Origin: Catenovulum sediminis
GTDB lineage: Bacteria > Pseudomonadota > Gammaproteobacteria > Enterobacterales > Alteromonadaceae
Strand: one strand, 5' to 3'
Assembly (NCBI RefSeq): GCF_040270295.1
Contig: NZ_JBELOE010000239.1
Length of the DNA stretch: 64,000 nucleotides
Shown in pieces: positions 56,281-64,000 of the stretch. The translations under genes and the position numbers were made by a program. Position 1 is the first letter of the stretch. Each line of letters starts with the position of its first letter. Below the pieces are notes generated by a model that saw only the letters and a program-made list of their open reading frames with translations, had not been told where the DNA came from and ran no database searches.

Positions 56281-57709
56281 CGTTTTTATAGCCTTGCTCA
56301 ATCAAATAAAGCGCTTGCAATCGGCTCATAACCCCTTTTTTACAATACAACAAATACTCTTTATCTTGCTGTAAATCAGGAAATTGAGTCGCCAACTTAA
56401 AAAATGGAATATGCAACACTTCGACATTCTCAATATCTAAAGGCTCTAATTCTTCTTCTTCAACTGAGCGCACATCGATAATCACCTGATTTTCAGCGAC
56501 CTCAGTTAGCGACTCGACTTCAGAAACCACCTCTTGTGTTTCGGTTTTTAACTGTCGGATATCGTAAACCTTGGCCTCATCTACCACTTGCTCGATAAGG
56601 GGCATGTGAAAACAATCTTCAGCGGCCAATACTTTATGTTCAGGCGCTGCGATATTGGGTCGTTGTGAGATAACCCCACAATATTCAGGCATTGTTTTAG
56701 CAAAATCTTCAGTACCAATTTGACGGGCTAAATCAATAATATCCTGCTTGTCCATGGTAACCAAAGGGCGCACAACCAGTGTATCTGTCACTTTATCAAT
56801 TAAACTTAAGTTTGATAAAGTTTGGCTTGATACTTGGCCCAAGGCTTCACCGGTTACGACCGCTTTAATATTCATGCGCTCGGCAACTAAACTAGCCGCC
56901 CGCAACATCATACGCTTTAATACAACGCCCATTAAACCTGAGTCTATCGTTTCTAATATTTCAGCCACGACCGGTTGAAAATCAACTGAAATAAACTTTA
57001 CACGATGAGATATGCCGTACTTAGCCCACAAAAAATAAGAGACTTGTTTAACCCCTATCTCGTGCGCTGCCCCCCCTAAATTGAAAAACAAAAAATGCGT
57101 TTTAATCCCACGGCGCATGGTTAAAAAACTAGCCACACCTGAGTCAAACCCACCAGAGATCAGCGAAATGGTTTCATCTTGTGTCGCAATCGGGAAACCA
57201 CCTAGCCCCTTGTATCGGGTACCAATCAAAAAGAGCTGATCGTTAGCAACCTCTAAATTAATTTCAACTTCAGGTTTTTTAAGCTGTACTCGCGCTGACT
57301 CTACCTTTTGATTTAATGCGCCACCTACATATTGCTCTAAATCTTTAGAGGTAAAGTCGTGTTTACCACGACGCCTAACCCGCACACAAAAACTTTTATG
57401 TTCAATTTGTGATGCATATATAGATAGAATTTTTTCGCAGGTTTCGTCAAAAGAAACAAAAGGAGACTGCTGTACCTCGGCAAACGAGGTTACGCCAGGA
57501 ATACACTGCAAGCGTTCAATTGCAATTTCACGCTTATCATCACTGACACGTGCCTCTACACAATCCCATTGTTTTTGAACCCAAGCTTTTTCGTCAACTT
57601 TACGCAGTACATTTTTAATATTGCTTTCAAGAATTTTGGTAAACCGGATGCGCACCGAACGACTTTTAATCGAAATTTCGGGGTGCATTTTAACTATAAA
57701 TTTAATCAT
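56258..57709 (-). CDS. thiI: tRNA 4-thiouridine synthase / thiazole sulfur carrier enzyme
   Basis: The start is ATG 57709 (MIKFIVKMHPEISIKSRSVR, as in other ThiI proteins), giving 483 residues; an upstream TTG is the only longer choice. Domains in order are: a ferredoxin-like N-terminal domain and THUMP (about 1-165, with CVRVRRRGKHDF); an AANH/PP-loop domain with ISGGFDSGVASF (about 183-194); and a C-terminal rhodanese domain (about 395-483) with catalytic Cys in LYCKKGVMS. It transfers sulfur to U8 of tRNA and supports thiamine thiazole synthesis. Its position beside pomB is common in Alteromonadales. Confidence 0.95.
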   Translation of the reverse strand: MIKFIVKMHPEISIKSRSVRIRFTKILESNIKNVLRKVDEKAWVQKQWDCVEARVSDDKREIAIERLQCIPGVTSFAEVQQSPFVSFDETCEKILSIYASQIEHKSFCVRVRRRGKHDFTSKDLEQYVGGALNQKVESARVQLKKPEVEINLEVANDQLFLIGTRYKGLGGFPIATQDETISLISGGFDSGVASFLTMRRGIKTHFLFFNLGGAAHEIGVKQVSYFLWAKYGISHRVKFISVDFQPVVAEILETIDSGLMGVVLKRMMLRAASLVAERMNIKAVVTGEALGQVSSQTLSNLSLIDKVTDTLVVRPLVTMDKQDIIDLARQIGTEDFAKTMPEYCGVISQRPNIAAPEHKVLAAEDCFHMPLIEQVVDEAKVYDIRQLKTETQEVVSEVESLTEVAENQVIIDVRSVEEEELEPLDIENVEVLHIPFFKLATQFPDLQQDKEYLLYCKKGVMSRLQALYLIEQGYKNVKLFQPV

Positions 57710-57799
57710 ATTATGCAAAGCTGACTTCAAGCGAAAAATTGGCTGACGATTATACAGATTTTATCAAAGATAAAGAATGCCTTTTTCAAATTAGACTAC

Positions 57800-57826
57800 T
57801 TGTCTGTCACAAAATGTGACAGACAA
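57800..57826. other. Perfect 27-bp hairpin between pomB and thiI
   Basis: Arms 57800-57811 (TTGTCTGTCACA) and 57815-57826 are exact reverse complements with a 3-base AAA centre. It begins 20 bp after the pomB stop. No T-run follows on either strand, so it could be a weak pomAB terminator, or an operator for thiI. Confidence 0.5.
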
Positions 57827-57845
57827 AATGGATTACAGTGTAAAT

Positions 57846-58775
57846 TTATGGCGAAACCGTGATGGGATCTGACTCTTTAGCTTTACCTTGCATAATCGAG
57901 ATTTCAACCCTTCGATTACGTCTGCGGTTTTCTACTGAATTATTCGGTACTAAAGGTCTCGTATCAGCATGGCCAACAACGACCAATCTATTGGCATCAA
58001 AACCCGGGGTTCGCACCATTTCATGTGCAACAGCCACCGCTCGTTTACTCGATAATTCCCAGTTTGAAGCATATAACTCTGATACAACGTTCTGATTGTC
58101 TGTATGCCCGGATACAGTTATTTCGCCCGGCACCTGAGTCAGTAGCTTAGCAACTTGCTGAATAATTGGTTTAAATTGAGACTGTAAAAATGCTGAGCCA
58201 GATGGAAATGCGCCGTTCTCACGGATACGAATAATAATTTGCTGACCGAGCGATTCTAGCTCAATCGCACCATCGACAATTTGCTCTTCTAATTGCTGGG
58301 CAATTTTTTTCACCAGCTCACTGATTTCTTCTGCTGCGGCTTGCGACTCAGCAGTTGAAGACTGTTGGTTTGCAGTGTCAGAAGCAGTACCGCCACGCTG
58401 ATCACCGCGTTGTTTTTGACGACCACCCGATGAATCTTCATCCCCCGCTTCAAACTCTAAGGTTTGTTGTGTCATTTCAACAGTTTGCTGCTGAATGGTT
58501 TCAATTGGTGTTGGATCAGGGCGACCGGGGCGAAATTCTTGTGCAATAACAGATGTCCCTTTAGGAATATCTTTTATTTCCAGTTTATTTTGCACACCGA
58601 ATGCAAACTTCATCGAACCTGCAATTTGCTTAAATTTAAGGACATCCATTTCAGAGAATGCAAGCAAGAGTACGAAAAAGCACATCAACAACGACATCAA
58701 ATCAGCAAATGTCCCCATCCACGCGGGCAAACCGGGGGGAGGACATTTTTTACAGGGAGGGCAATCTTCAGCCAT
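57846..58775 (-). CDS. pomB: Sodium-type flagellar stator protein PomB
   Basis: This 309-residue protein starts with a Cys/Pro-rich cytoplasmic segment. A single membrane helix follows (about 19-43, MGTFADLMSLLMCFFVLLLA) with the ion-binding Asp25. The plug/linker is PomB-like (FKQIAGSMKFAFGVQNKLE, IPKGTSVIAQEFRPGRPDPTP). The C-terminal OmpA/MotB peptidoglycan-binding domain (about 175-300) contains VSGHTDNQNV, SNWELSSKRAVAVAHEM and RRRNRRVEISIM. Together with PomA it forms the Na+-driven stator of the polar flagellum. It starts one base after the pomA stop codon. Confidence 0.96.
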   Translation of the reverse strand: MAEDCPPCKKCPPPGLPAWMGTFADLMSLLMCFFVLLLAFSEMDVLKFKQIAGSMKFAFGVQNKLEIKDIPKGTSVIAQEFRPGRPDPTPIETIQQQTVEMTQQTLEFEAGDEDSSGGRQKQRGDQRGGTASDTANQQSSTAESQAAAEEISELVKKIAQQLEEQIVDGAIELESLGQQIIIRIRENGAFPSGSAFLQSQFKPIIQQVAKLLTQVPGEITVSGHTDNQNVVSELYASNWELSSKRAVAVAHEMVRTPGFDANRLVVVGHADTRPLVPNNSVENRRRNRRVEISIMQGKAKESDPITVSP

Positions 58776-58776
58776 T

Positions 58777-59535
58777 TTATTCCTCGCCTACTTTGCGTTT
58801 AGACTCGGCCAAGTAGTTTTTCAAAACACCTTCAATGACCCTTGGGTTTTGTCCATCTTGAATGCCTAAAATAGCGTCTAAAATAAGGCTCTGATTTAGT
58901 TTTTCTTCTTCTTTTCTAAGCGTTAATTTAGCCGCCAATGGTAAAGCAATTACGTTCGCTAAAAAAGCACCATATAAAGTAGTTAGCAAAGCAACGGCCA
59001 TCGCAGGACCAATCGCTTTAGGGTCATCCATGTTTGATAACATAGCAACCAAACCAATCAATGTGCCTATCATGCCCATTGCAGGTGCAACATCACCCAG
59101 TGCTTTTAATAAACCAATACCCGCTTCATGTCGTTCAGTTGTCAATTCAATGTCTTTAGCCAAGGTTGCTTTAACAACATCCCCATCATGACCATCGACT
59201 AACATATCAACGCCTTTGCGCATAAAAGGATTATCTATTTGCGCTTCTTCTAATGCTAAAAAACCACCTTTACGCGCTGCATCGGCCATTTCAACTGATT
59301 TTTCAATTAATTCTTCAGGGCTTTCGATTTTAAACATAAAAGCCTTACCCATAATTTTACCGATGCCAAAAAACTGGCCCATTGTAAAATTAGCCAACAC
59401 AACGAATAATGAACCACAAAATACGATGAGCACAGACGGGACATCGAAAAACATGGTTAAATCACCGCCTAATATCATCGCCATCACGATAAAGGCGATC
59501 GCCCCGACAAGACCAATTACCGTTGCTAGATCCAC
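58777..59535 (-). CDS. pomA: Sodium-type flagellar stator protein PomA
   Basis: The start is set at GTG 59535 (252 residues, MDLATVIGLVG) because GGAGG lies five bases before it and other PomA proteins start this way; an upstream TTG would overlap the RBS. There are four membrane helices: near the N-terminus, at about 30-50, and in GDVAPAMGMIGTLIGLVAML plus AMAVALLTTLYGAFLANV. The cytoplasmic loop has FMFKIESPEELIEKSVEMAD and VDMLVDGHDGDVVKA. The protein forms the ion channel with PomB and contacts the rotor FliG. It is the first gene of the pomAB operon. Confidence 0.96.
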   Translation of the reverse strand: MDLATVIGLVGAIAFIVMAMILGGDLTMFFDVPSVLIVFCGSLFVVLANFTMGQFFGIGKIMGKAFMFKIESPEELIEKSVEMADAARKGGFLALEEAQIDNPFMRKGVDMLVDGHDGDVVKATLAKDIELTTERHEAGIGLLKALGDVAPAMGMIGTLIGLVAMLSNMDDPKAIGPAMAVALLTTLYGAFLANVIALPLAAKLTLRKEEEKLNQSLILDAILGIQDGQNPRVIEGVLKNYLAESKRKVGEE

Positions 59536-59730
59536 GCATTCCTCCAAGCAAAAATGGTGTTCGAACTGAACATAGATTTATTTTTATTTTATAAGTTTAA
59601 CTCAATTATCGACAATAACAGATGAATGTTTAGCTTTTTCATAAAATTAGCTATTTTATCCAACACTTTAAATTGACCATTTACCCAGCCTGTTGTAGTG
59701 TTTCGCCGATTTTAAAAGTAGGAATAAATT

Positions 59731-59979
59731 ATGGCCGCTAAAAAACCTGAAAATATGTCTTTGGAAGATAATATAGATGAGTTAGAAAAACTTGTTCAAC
59801 AAATGGAACAAGGCGAATTGCCATTAGAAGAGGCTTTGAAACAATACGAGCGCGGTGTAGCTTTGGTTCGCGCCAGCCAGCAAAAGCTAGAACAAGCAGA
59901 GCAAAAAATAAAAATACTGCAGCAAAAAAACGGCAATAATGAGCTTGTAGATGTCGACCCACAGAGCCTGATTAAATGA
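59731..59979 (+). CDS. xseB: Exodeoxyribonuclease VII small subunit
   Basis: This 82-residue protein has the family core: LEDNIDELEKLVQQMEQGEL, then PLEEALKQYERGVALVRASQ and a helical QKLEQAEQKIKIL. Several XseB helices bind one XseA to make the single-strand-specific exonuclease VII. RBS AGGAA lies before ATG 59731. The stop overlaps ispA by four bases, the standard xseB-ispA-dxs arrangement. The 195 bp before it, up to pomA, shows no clear element. Confidence 0.95.
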   Translation: MAAKKPENMSLEDNIDELEKLVQQMEQGELPLEEALKQYERGVALVRASQQKLEQAEQKIKILQQKNGNNELVDVDPQSLIK

Positions 59980-60860
59980 CAATTGAATCTGATATAAAAA
60001 AGTTTCAAGCGGAGTTTAATCAAACTTTAGCCGAACTTTTTCAACAAATCCCAGCAGACAGATCGCCTATATTGCATCAGGCTATGCTGTACAGCTTAAC
60101 CAATGGGGGCAAACGTGTACGTCCTTATTTGATGAGTTTAGTTGCGCAAGCATTGGGTATTTCAACGCAAACAATCATTCCGGCGGCCATTGCATTAGAG
60201 TGCATTCATTCTTACTCATTGGTACATGACGACCTACCCGCAATGGATGACGACGATTTACGCCGAGGCAAGCCAACTTGTCATATTGAATTTGATGAAG
60301 CAACCGCCATCTTAGCCGGTGACGCATTACAAACACTCGCCTATGAAACCATCGCCAATGCCGGTGTAAACGACAGTATCAAAGTTAACTGGATAAAAGA
60401 GCTTAGCCGTCACGCTGGCTATTATGGCATGTGCTCAGGACAGGCGCTTGATTTAGCAGCCGAAAACAGCCAAATCAGCTTAGCTGAATTAGAAAAAATT
60501 CATCATTTAAAAACCGGCGCTTTGCTGCGTGCTGCCGTAAGTCTAGCCTGTCTTGCAAAACCCGACTTACCGGCAGAACATATGAAACAGTTTGATGAGT
60601 TTGCGCAGCAGTTAGGCTTAGCGTTTCAGATTCAGGATGACATTTTAGATGTAACCGCCAGCACTGAAGCCTTGGGAAAACCGCAAGGCTCGGATGAAAA
60701 ATTAAACAAAAGTACCTACCCCGGATTGTTAGGATTAGAACAAGCAATCGAAAAAGCTGAACAAGTATATCAATCAGCACTAGAGCAAATTCGCGATCTC
60801 CCCTACAATACGCAATCACTATTTAATTTCGCGCGGTTTATCGTACAAAGACAGCACTGA
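59976..60860 (+). CDS. ispA: Farnesyl diphosphate synthase (geranyltranstransferase)
   Basis: This 294-residue trans-prenyltransferase has GGKRVRPYL (about 44-52), the first Asp-rich motif DDLPAMDDDDLRRGKPT (about 84-100), KTGALLRAAV, and the second Asp-rich motif QIQDDILDV (about 214-222) followed by GKPQGSDEKLNKSTYP. It condenses isopentenyl diphosphate with dimethylallyl and geranyl diphosphates to give farnesyl diphosphate. It is co-transcribed between xseB and dxs. Confidence 0.95.
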   Translation: MTIESDIKKFQAEFNQTLAELFQQIPADRSPILHQAMLYSLTNGGKRVRPYLMSLVAQALGISTQTIIPAAIALECIHSYSLVHDDLPAMDDDDLRRGKPTCHIEFDEATAILAGDALQTLAYETIANAGVNDSIKVNWIKELSRHAGYYGMCSGQALDLAAENSQISLAELEKIHHLKTGALLRAAVSLACLAKPDLPAEHMKQFDEFAQQLGLAFQIQDDILDVTASTEALGKPQGSDEKLNKSTYPGLLGLEQAIEKAEQVYQSALEQIRDLPYNTQSLFNFARFIVQRQH

Positions 60861-60868
60861 TCTGAGCA

Positions 60869-62734
60869 ATGACTATTAATATAAATAATTACCCCAGACT
60901 AAGATTGATTAACGAGCCAGAAGACTTACGCAGCTTACCTTTGTCTGAGTTATCTGAAGTCGCAACTGAATTGCGCGAATATTTACTGGCATCGGTAAGC
61001 CAGAGCAGTGGTCATTTTGCTTCCGGCTTAGGTACGGTCGAACTTACGATTGCATTGCATTATGTTTATAAAACGCCGTTTGACCAACTAATATGGGATG
61101 TTGGTCATCAAGCCTACCCGCATAAAATACTAACCGGCAGACGCGATCAAATTCATACCATACGCCAGTTAAACGGATTACACCCCTTCCCGTGGCGTGA
61201 AGAGAGTGAATATGATCCACTGAGTGTGGGTCATTCTTCAACTTCTATCAGCGCAGCGTTAGGCATGGCGATAGCGGCAGAAAAAGAAAAAGCTGGCCGA
61301 CAGGTTGTTGCGGTAATTGGTGATGGTGCAATGACAGCCGGCATGGCGTTTGAAGCATTAAACCACGCGGGTGATTTAGATAAAAACATGCTGGTTATCT
61401 TAAATGACAATGACATGTCGATATCGGAAAATGTTGGTGCACTGAATAATCATTTAGCCAAATTATTATCCGGCTCTGTTTACACCTCGTTTCGCGAAAG
61501 TGGTAAAAAAATACTCAGCAACGTACCACCCATTAAAGAATTAGCCAGTCGTGCAGAAGAACATTTAAAAGGCATGATAGCACCGGGCACCATTTTTGAA
61601 GAGTTAGGTTTTAATTATATCGGCCCTATAGATGGACACGATGTAAATGCTTTGGTCGATACCTTAAAAAACATGCGCAGCTTAAAAGGCCCACAACTAT
61701 TGCATGTTGTTACCAAAAAAGGTAAAGGTTATCACCCGGCAGAACAAGACCCGATTGGTTATCACGCGGTACCTAAATTTGATTTAACCTGCTGTGAATT
61801 GCCGGTAAAAAAAGCCAATTCGCCAACCTACTCTAAAGTATTTGGTACTTGGTTGTGTGATATGGCAAAAAACGATAAAAAACTGATGGCAATCACACCT
61901 GCCATGCGTGAAGGCTCAGGTATGGTGCGTTTTTCACGTGAATATCCGGCGCAATATTTTGATACCGCGATTGCCGAACAGCACGCAGTGACATTAGCAG
62001 CCGGTATGGCTATACAGGGGTTAAAACCCGTTGTTGCGATATACTCAACCTTTTTACAGCGCGCTTATGATCAAGTGATACATGATGTCGCGCTACAAAA
62101 CCTGCCGGTATTATTTGCCGTCGATCGTGCCGGAATTGTCGGTGCAGATGGACCGACCCATCAGGGGACATTTGATATCAGCTTTATGCGCTGCATTCCC
62201 AATCTTGTCGTTATGACACCGTCTGATGAAAATGAATGCCGACAAATGCTGTATACCGGCCACAACAGCCAAAAACCTTGTGTTGTGCGCTACCCAAGAG
62301 GCAGTGGTCCAAATGCCGAAATACAAGCTCAAATGCAAAGCTTAGAAATTGGTAAAGCATGGCTAAAACGCAGCGGGCAAAAAATTGCCATTTTAAACTT
62401 TGGTAGCTTATGCCACTTTGCTGAGCAAGCCGCCGAAGAATTAGATGCTACTTTATATGACATGCGCTTTGTAAAACCGATAGACAAAACAGCCATAACA
62501 AATGCAGCGCAGCAGCATGAATATATTATTACAGTTGAAGACAACTGCATTCAAGGCGGTGCAGGCAGCGCAGTATTAGAAGTATTAGCGGGTTTAGGCG
62601 AAGCCTGTAAAGTACTTAATATTGGTGTACCGGATGAATTTGTTAAACATGGTTCACAAAACGAACTTTACCAGATTTTAGAATTAGACGCTGAAGGAAT
62701 AAAAAACCAAATCAATCGTTTTATTAAAAAGTAA
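60869..62734 (+). CDS. dxs: 1-deoxy-D-xylulose-5-phosphate synthase
   Basis: This 621-residue thiamine-diphosphate enzyme contains VGHQAYPHKILTGR (about 76-89), the TPP/Mg motif GDGAMTAGMAFEALNHAG with NDNDMSIS (about 152-188), and the catalytic Glu region DTAIAEQHAVTLAAGMA (about 364-380). A DRAGIVGADGPTHQG stretch and the transketolase C-terminal domain follow. It makes DXP from pyruvate and glyceraldehyde-3-phosphate, the first step of the MEP isoprenoid pathway that feeds IspA. It starts eight bases after ispA. Confidence 0.97.
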   Translation: MTININNYPRLRLINEPEDLRSLPLSELSEVATELREYLLASVSQSSGHFASGLGTVELTIALHYVYKTPFDQLIWDVGHQAYPHKILTGRRDQIHTIRQLNGLHPFPWREESEYDPLSVGHSSTSISAALGMAIAAEKEKAGRQVVAVIGDGAMTAGMAFEALNHAGDLDKNMLVILNDNDMSISENVGALNNHLAKLLSGSVYTSFRESGKKILSNVPPIKELASRAEEHLKGMIAPGTIFEELGFNYIGPIDGHDVNALVDTLKNMRSLKGPQLLHVVTKKGKGYHPAEQDPIGYHAVPKFDLTCCELPVKKANSPTYSKVFGTWLCDMAKNDKKLMAITPAMREGSGMVRFSREYPAQYFDTAIAEQHAVTLAAGMAIQGLKPVVAIYSTFLQRAYDQVIHDVALQNLPVLFAVDRAGIVGADGPTHQGTFDISFMRCIPNLVVMTPSDENECRQMLYTGHNSQKPCVVRYPRGSGPNAEIQAQMQSLEIGKAWLKRSGQKIAILNFGSLCHFAEQAAEELDATLYDMRFVKPIDKTAITNAAQQHEYIITVEDNCIQGGAGSAVLEVLAGLGEACKVLNIGVPDEFVKHGSQNELYQILELDAEGIKNQINRFIKK

Positions 62735-62752
62735 AACGAATAAGGGTAAGTT

Positions 62753-63220
62753 ATGTCTAGCAGCCAGCAAGAGATTGAAAAAACACTGGGTTACACCCTG
62801 CACCATCTTGCGTTTAATATGAAATCGGTACTGAAACAGATTTTTAAACACAGCGGATATGAAATTACACCTGAAAGTTACTTTTTGCTCAATTTAATAC
62901 CTGAAGAGGGTATTGAACAGCAAGTTTTGGTCAACAAAACAGGCAAAGACAAAGCCGCCGTAACCCGCCTGCTTGACTGGCTAACACGACAAGATTGGAT
63001 TATCCGCCGTGTTGTAAAAACCAATAAACGCAAGTGTATTGTCAGACTATCACCCGAAGGGAAAAAGGTGTGTACGACTCTCAACAAAGCCTTAGCCAAT
63101 ATCAGCCAACCCATGGTAAAAGGCATCACCAGCAGTGAACTTAATGCAATGTATTCTGGATTAAAACAACTGGACGAAAATTTACAGCGCATTGAAGATA
63201 AGCTAAAAGAAAAGGGGTAG
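62753..63220 (+). CDS. MarR-family transcriptional regulator
   Basis: This 155-residue winged-helix protein has an N-terminal dimerisation helix, a recognition region (VLVNKTGKDKAAVTRLLDWLTRQDWIIRR, shown by the DKAAVTRLLDWL core at about 70-82), a basic wing (VVKTNKRKCIVRLSPEGKK), and a C-terminal helix pair. It should repress or derepress genes in response to a small molecule or stress; the target is not evident. RBS AAGGG precedes ATG 62753. The gene follows dxs after 18 bp and may share its transcript. Confidence 0.88.
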   Translation: MSSSQQEIEKTLGYTLHHLAFNMKSVLKQIFKHSGYEITPESYFLLNLIPEEGIEQQVLVNKTGKDKAAVTRLLDWLTRQDWIIRRVVKTNKRKCIVRLSPEGKKVCTTLNKALANISQPMVKGITSSELNAMYSGLKQLDENLQRIEDKLKEKG

Positions 63221-63328
63221 GAAAAAAGGGTTAGGAAACGAGTAAGTAGCATTTGATTATAGTATGTAGTTCAGTTTATGCTCATGTCGGCGTACACAAG
63301 CCAATTAAAGTGGGAGTGTTATTATTTA

Positions 63329-63841
63329 ATGTTTAGGTCGAGCGTAATAAGATGTATCGCGGCTTTAGCTTTAATAGCCTTATATCCTGTGACATCACCC
63401 GCATGCGTGAAATCTAGTACTTTAACAGAGCAGCAGTTTCAAAAAATATTGATTGAAAATGGTTTTTCTGATGAAGATCTAGGATCTAAGCATGGATTAG
63501 TTCAAGAGATTAGCGTCATTGATGAACATTGTGTGAGGTTGCAAGGACTGGTTGGTGCACCCAAATATCTAAAAAGCCTAGAGTTGGCTTTATATTCCAA
63601 GCCGGTTAAAAATCCAGATGGGTTGTGTATCGTATTCAGCTACTACTATTTGGGAAACTATGAAGACGGAGAGAAAATCACGATTCACCCTGATCAAAAG
63701 CTAGCTAAAATTGATAAAGACTGCAAGGTTGTTAAACACAACAACTACGAAGGTTATGTTGCAGTTAATCCCAAATTGAAAGGTAAAGACCTGATAACCG
63801 AGGTCAAAGAAAAAATGATTGCGCAGAAAAAAATATTTTAA
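63329..63841 (+). CDS. Exported protein of unknown function
   Basis: The start at ATG 63329 gives 170 residues with a clear signal peptide (CIAALALIALYPVTSPAC); an upstream ATG at 63278 adds 17 residues without a role. The mature part has three or four Cys that could form disulfides, and mixed alpha/beta content (LTEQQFQKILIENGFSDEDL, then GLCIVFSYYYLGNYEDG). No family was recognised. It is probably periplasmic. The gene is separate from the MarR gene by about 100 bp. Confidence 0.6.
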   Translation: MFRSSVIRCIAALALIALYPVTSPACVKSSTLTEQQFQKILIENGFSDEDLGSKHGLVQEISVIDEHCVRLQGLVGAPKYLKSLELALYSKPVKNPDGLCIVFSYYYLGNYEDGEKITIHPDQKLAKIDKDCKVVKHNNYEGYVAVNPKLKGKDLITEVKEKMIAQKKIF

Positions 63842-63878
63842 GCATATTAGGGCGTGTGAATCTTTGTATTATTTTTGA

Positions 63879-63978
63879 GCAATAGGCTATTTTAATCATT
63901 AACAAAGCAGAATGAGTGGGGTTTAGTCATTCTAAATAAACGAATTCTAATGCCGTTAAGGGTTAAAATAGCCATTGC
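63879..63978. repeat. Nested inverted repeat at the right edge
   Basis: GCAATAGGCTATTTTAATCATTAAC (first arm, 63879-63903) pairs imperfectly with the reverse complement of 63955-63978; both share a GCAAT-GGCTATTTTAA core. A second stem lies inside: GAATGA 63910-63915 with TCATTC 63927-63932. It could be the end of a mobile element or a MITE, or a structured leader of a gene beyond the window. No transposase is visible here. Confidence 0.4.
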
Positions 63979-64000
63979 TGAGGCCAAAATGGTCTTATGC

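Noticed and set aside
58464..58869. Two plus-strand frames of 112 and 124 codons across pomB/pomA
   Set aside because: Both are antisense to well-conserved pomB and pomA and have no recognisable product.

Overview
The window looks like chromosomal DNA from a marine, polysaccharide-degrading gammaproteobacterium of the Alteromonadales (Alteromonadaceae-like). The signs are a sodium-type PomA/PomB flagellar motor next to thiI, an xseB-ispA-dxs block, an aroF-tyrA pair, a large TonB-dependent receptor, and low-to-moderate GC. This placement is inferred from gene content, not from a search.

Region 1 (1-9931) is the outer end of a pectin locus. It holds a pectin methylesterase/pectate lyase fusion lipoprotein (cut by the window edge), a TonB-dependent receptor, and divergently uronate isomerase uxaC. 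Region 3 (45557-52500) is the inner end: tagaturonate epimerase uxaE with 6-phosphogluconate dehydrogenase gnd, then a LarA-like racemase/epimerase, LarE, gluconokinase and a divergent LacI regulator. Four copies of one palindrome (core TGCCACCGGTGGCA) sit at the promoters of the receptor, uxaC, uxaE-gnd and the gntK/lacI divergence, so the LacI protein probably controls all of them. The set suggests an unusual route: galacturonate -> tagaturonate -> fructuronate -> mannonate -> gluconate (LarA-like C2 epimerase) -> 6-phosphogluconate -> ribulose-5-phosphate.

Region 2 (9960-45362) is inserted between the two halves of the pectin locus. It is one minus-strand run of eight tightly packed genes (35.4 kb, about 11,800 codons): an OmpA-like outer-membrane protein, a 3961-residue FG-GAP/cadherin protein with a GlyGly-CTERM-like tail, a 334-residue exported protein, a 1340-residue LamG/PA14 protein, a 3759-residue PA14/LamG protein with a long helical C-terminal part, a 1384-residue protein with RTX-like, Calx-beta, cohesin-like and dockerin-like modules, a cohesin-like lipoprotein, and a parvulin PPIase. 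It looks like a dedicated giant surface or extracellular assembly and is the best candidate for an undescribed system.

Region 4 (52497-64000) is ordinary chromosomal backbone: a small membrane protein, tyrA, aroF, a VanZ-like protein, panE, thiI, pomB, pomA, xseB, ispA, dxs, a MarR regulator and an exported protein of unknown function. A structured inverted repeat lies at the right edge. No tRNA, rRNA, CRISPR array or complete insertion sequence was seen.
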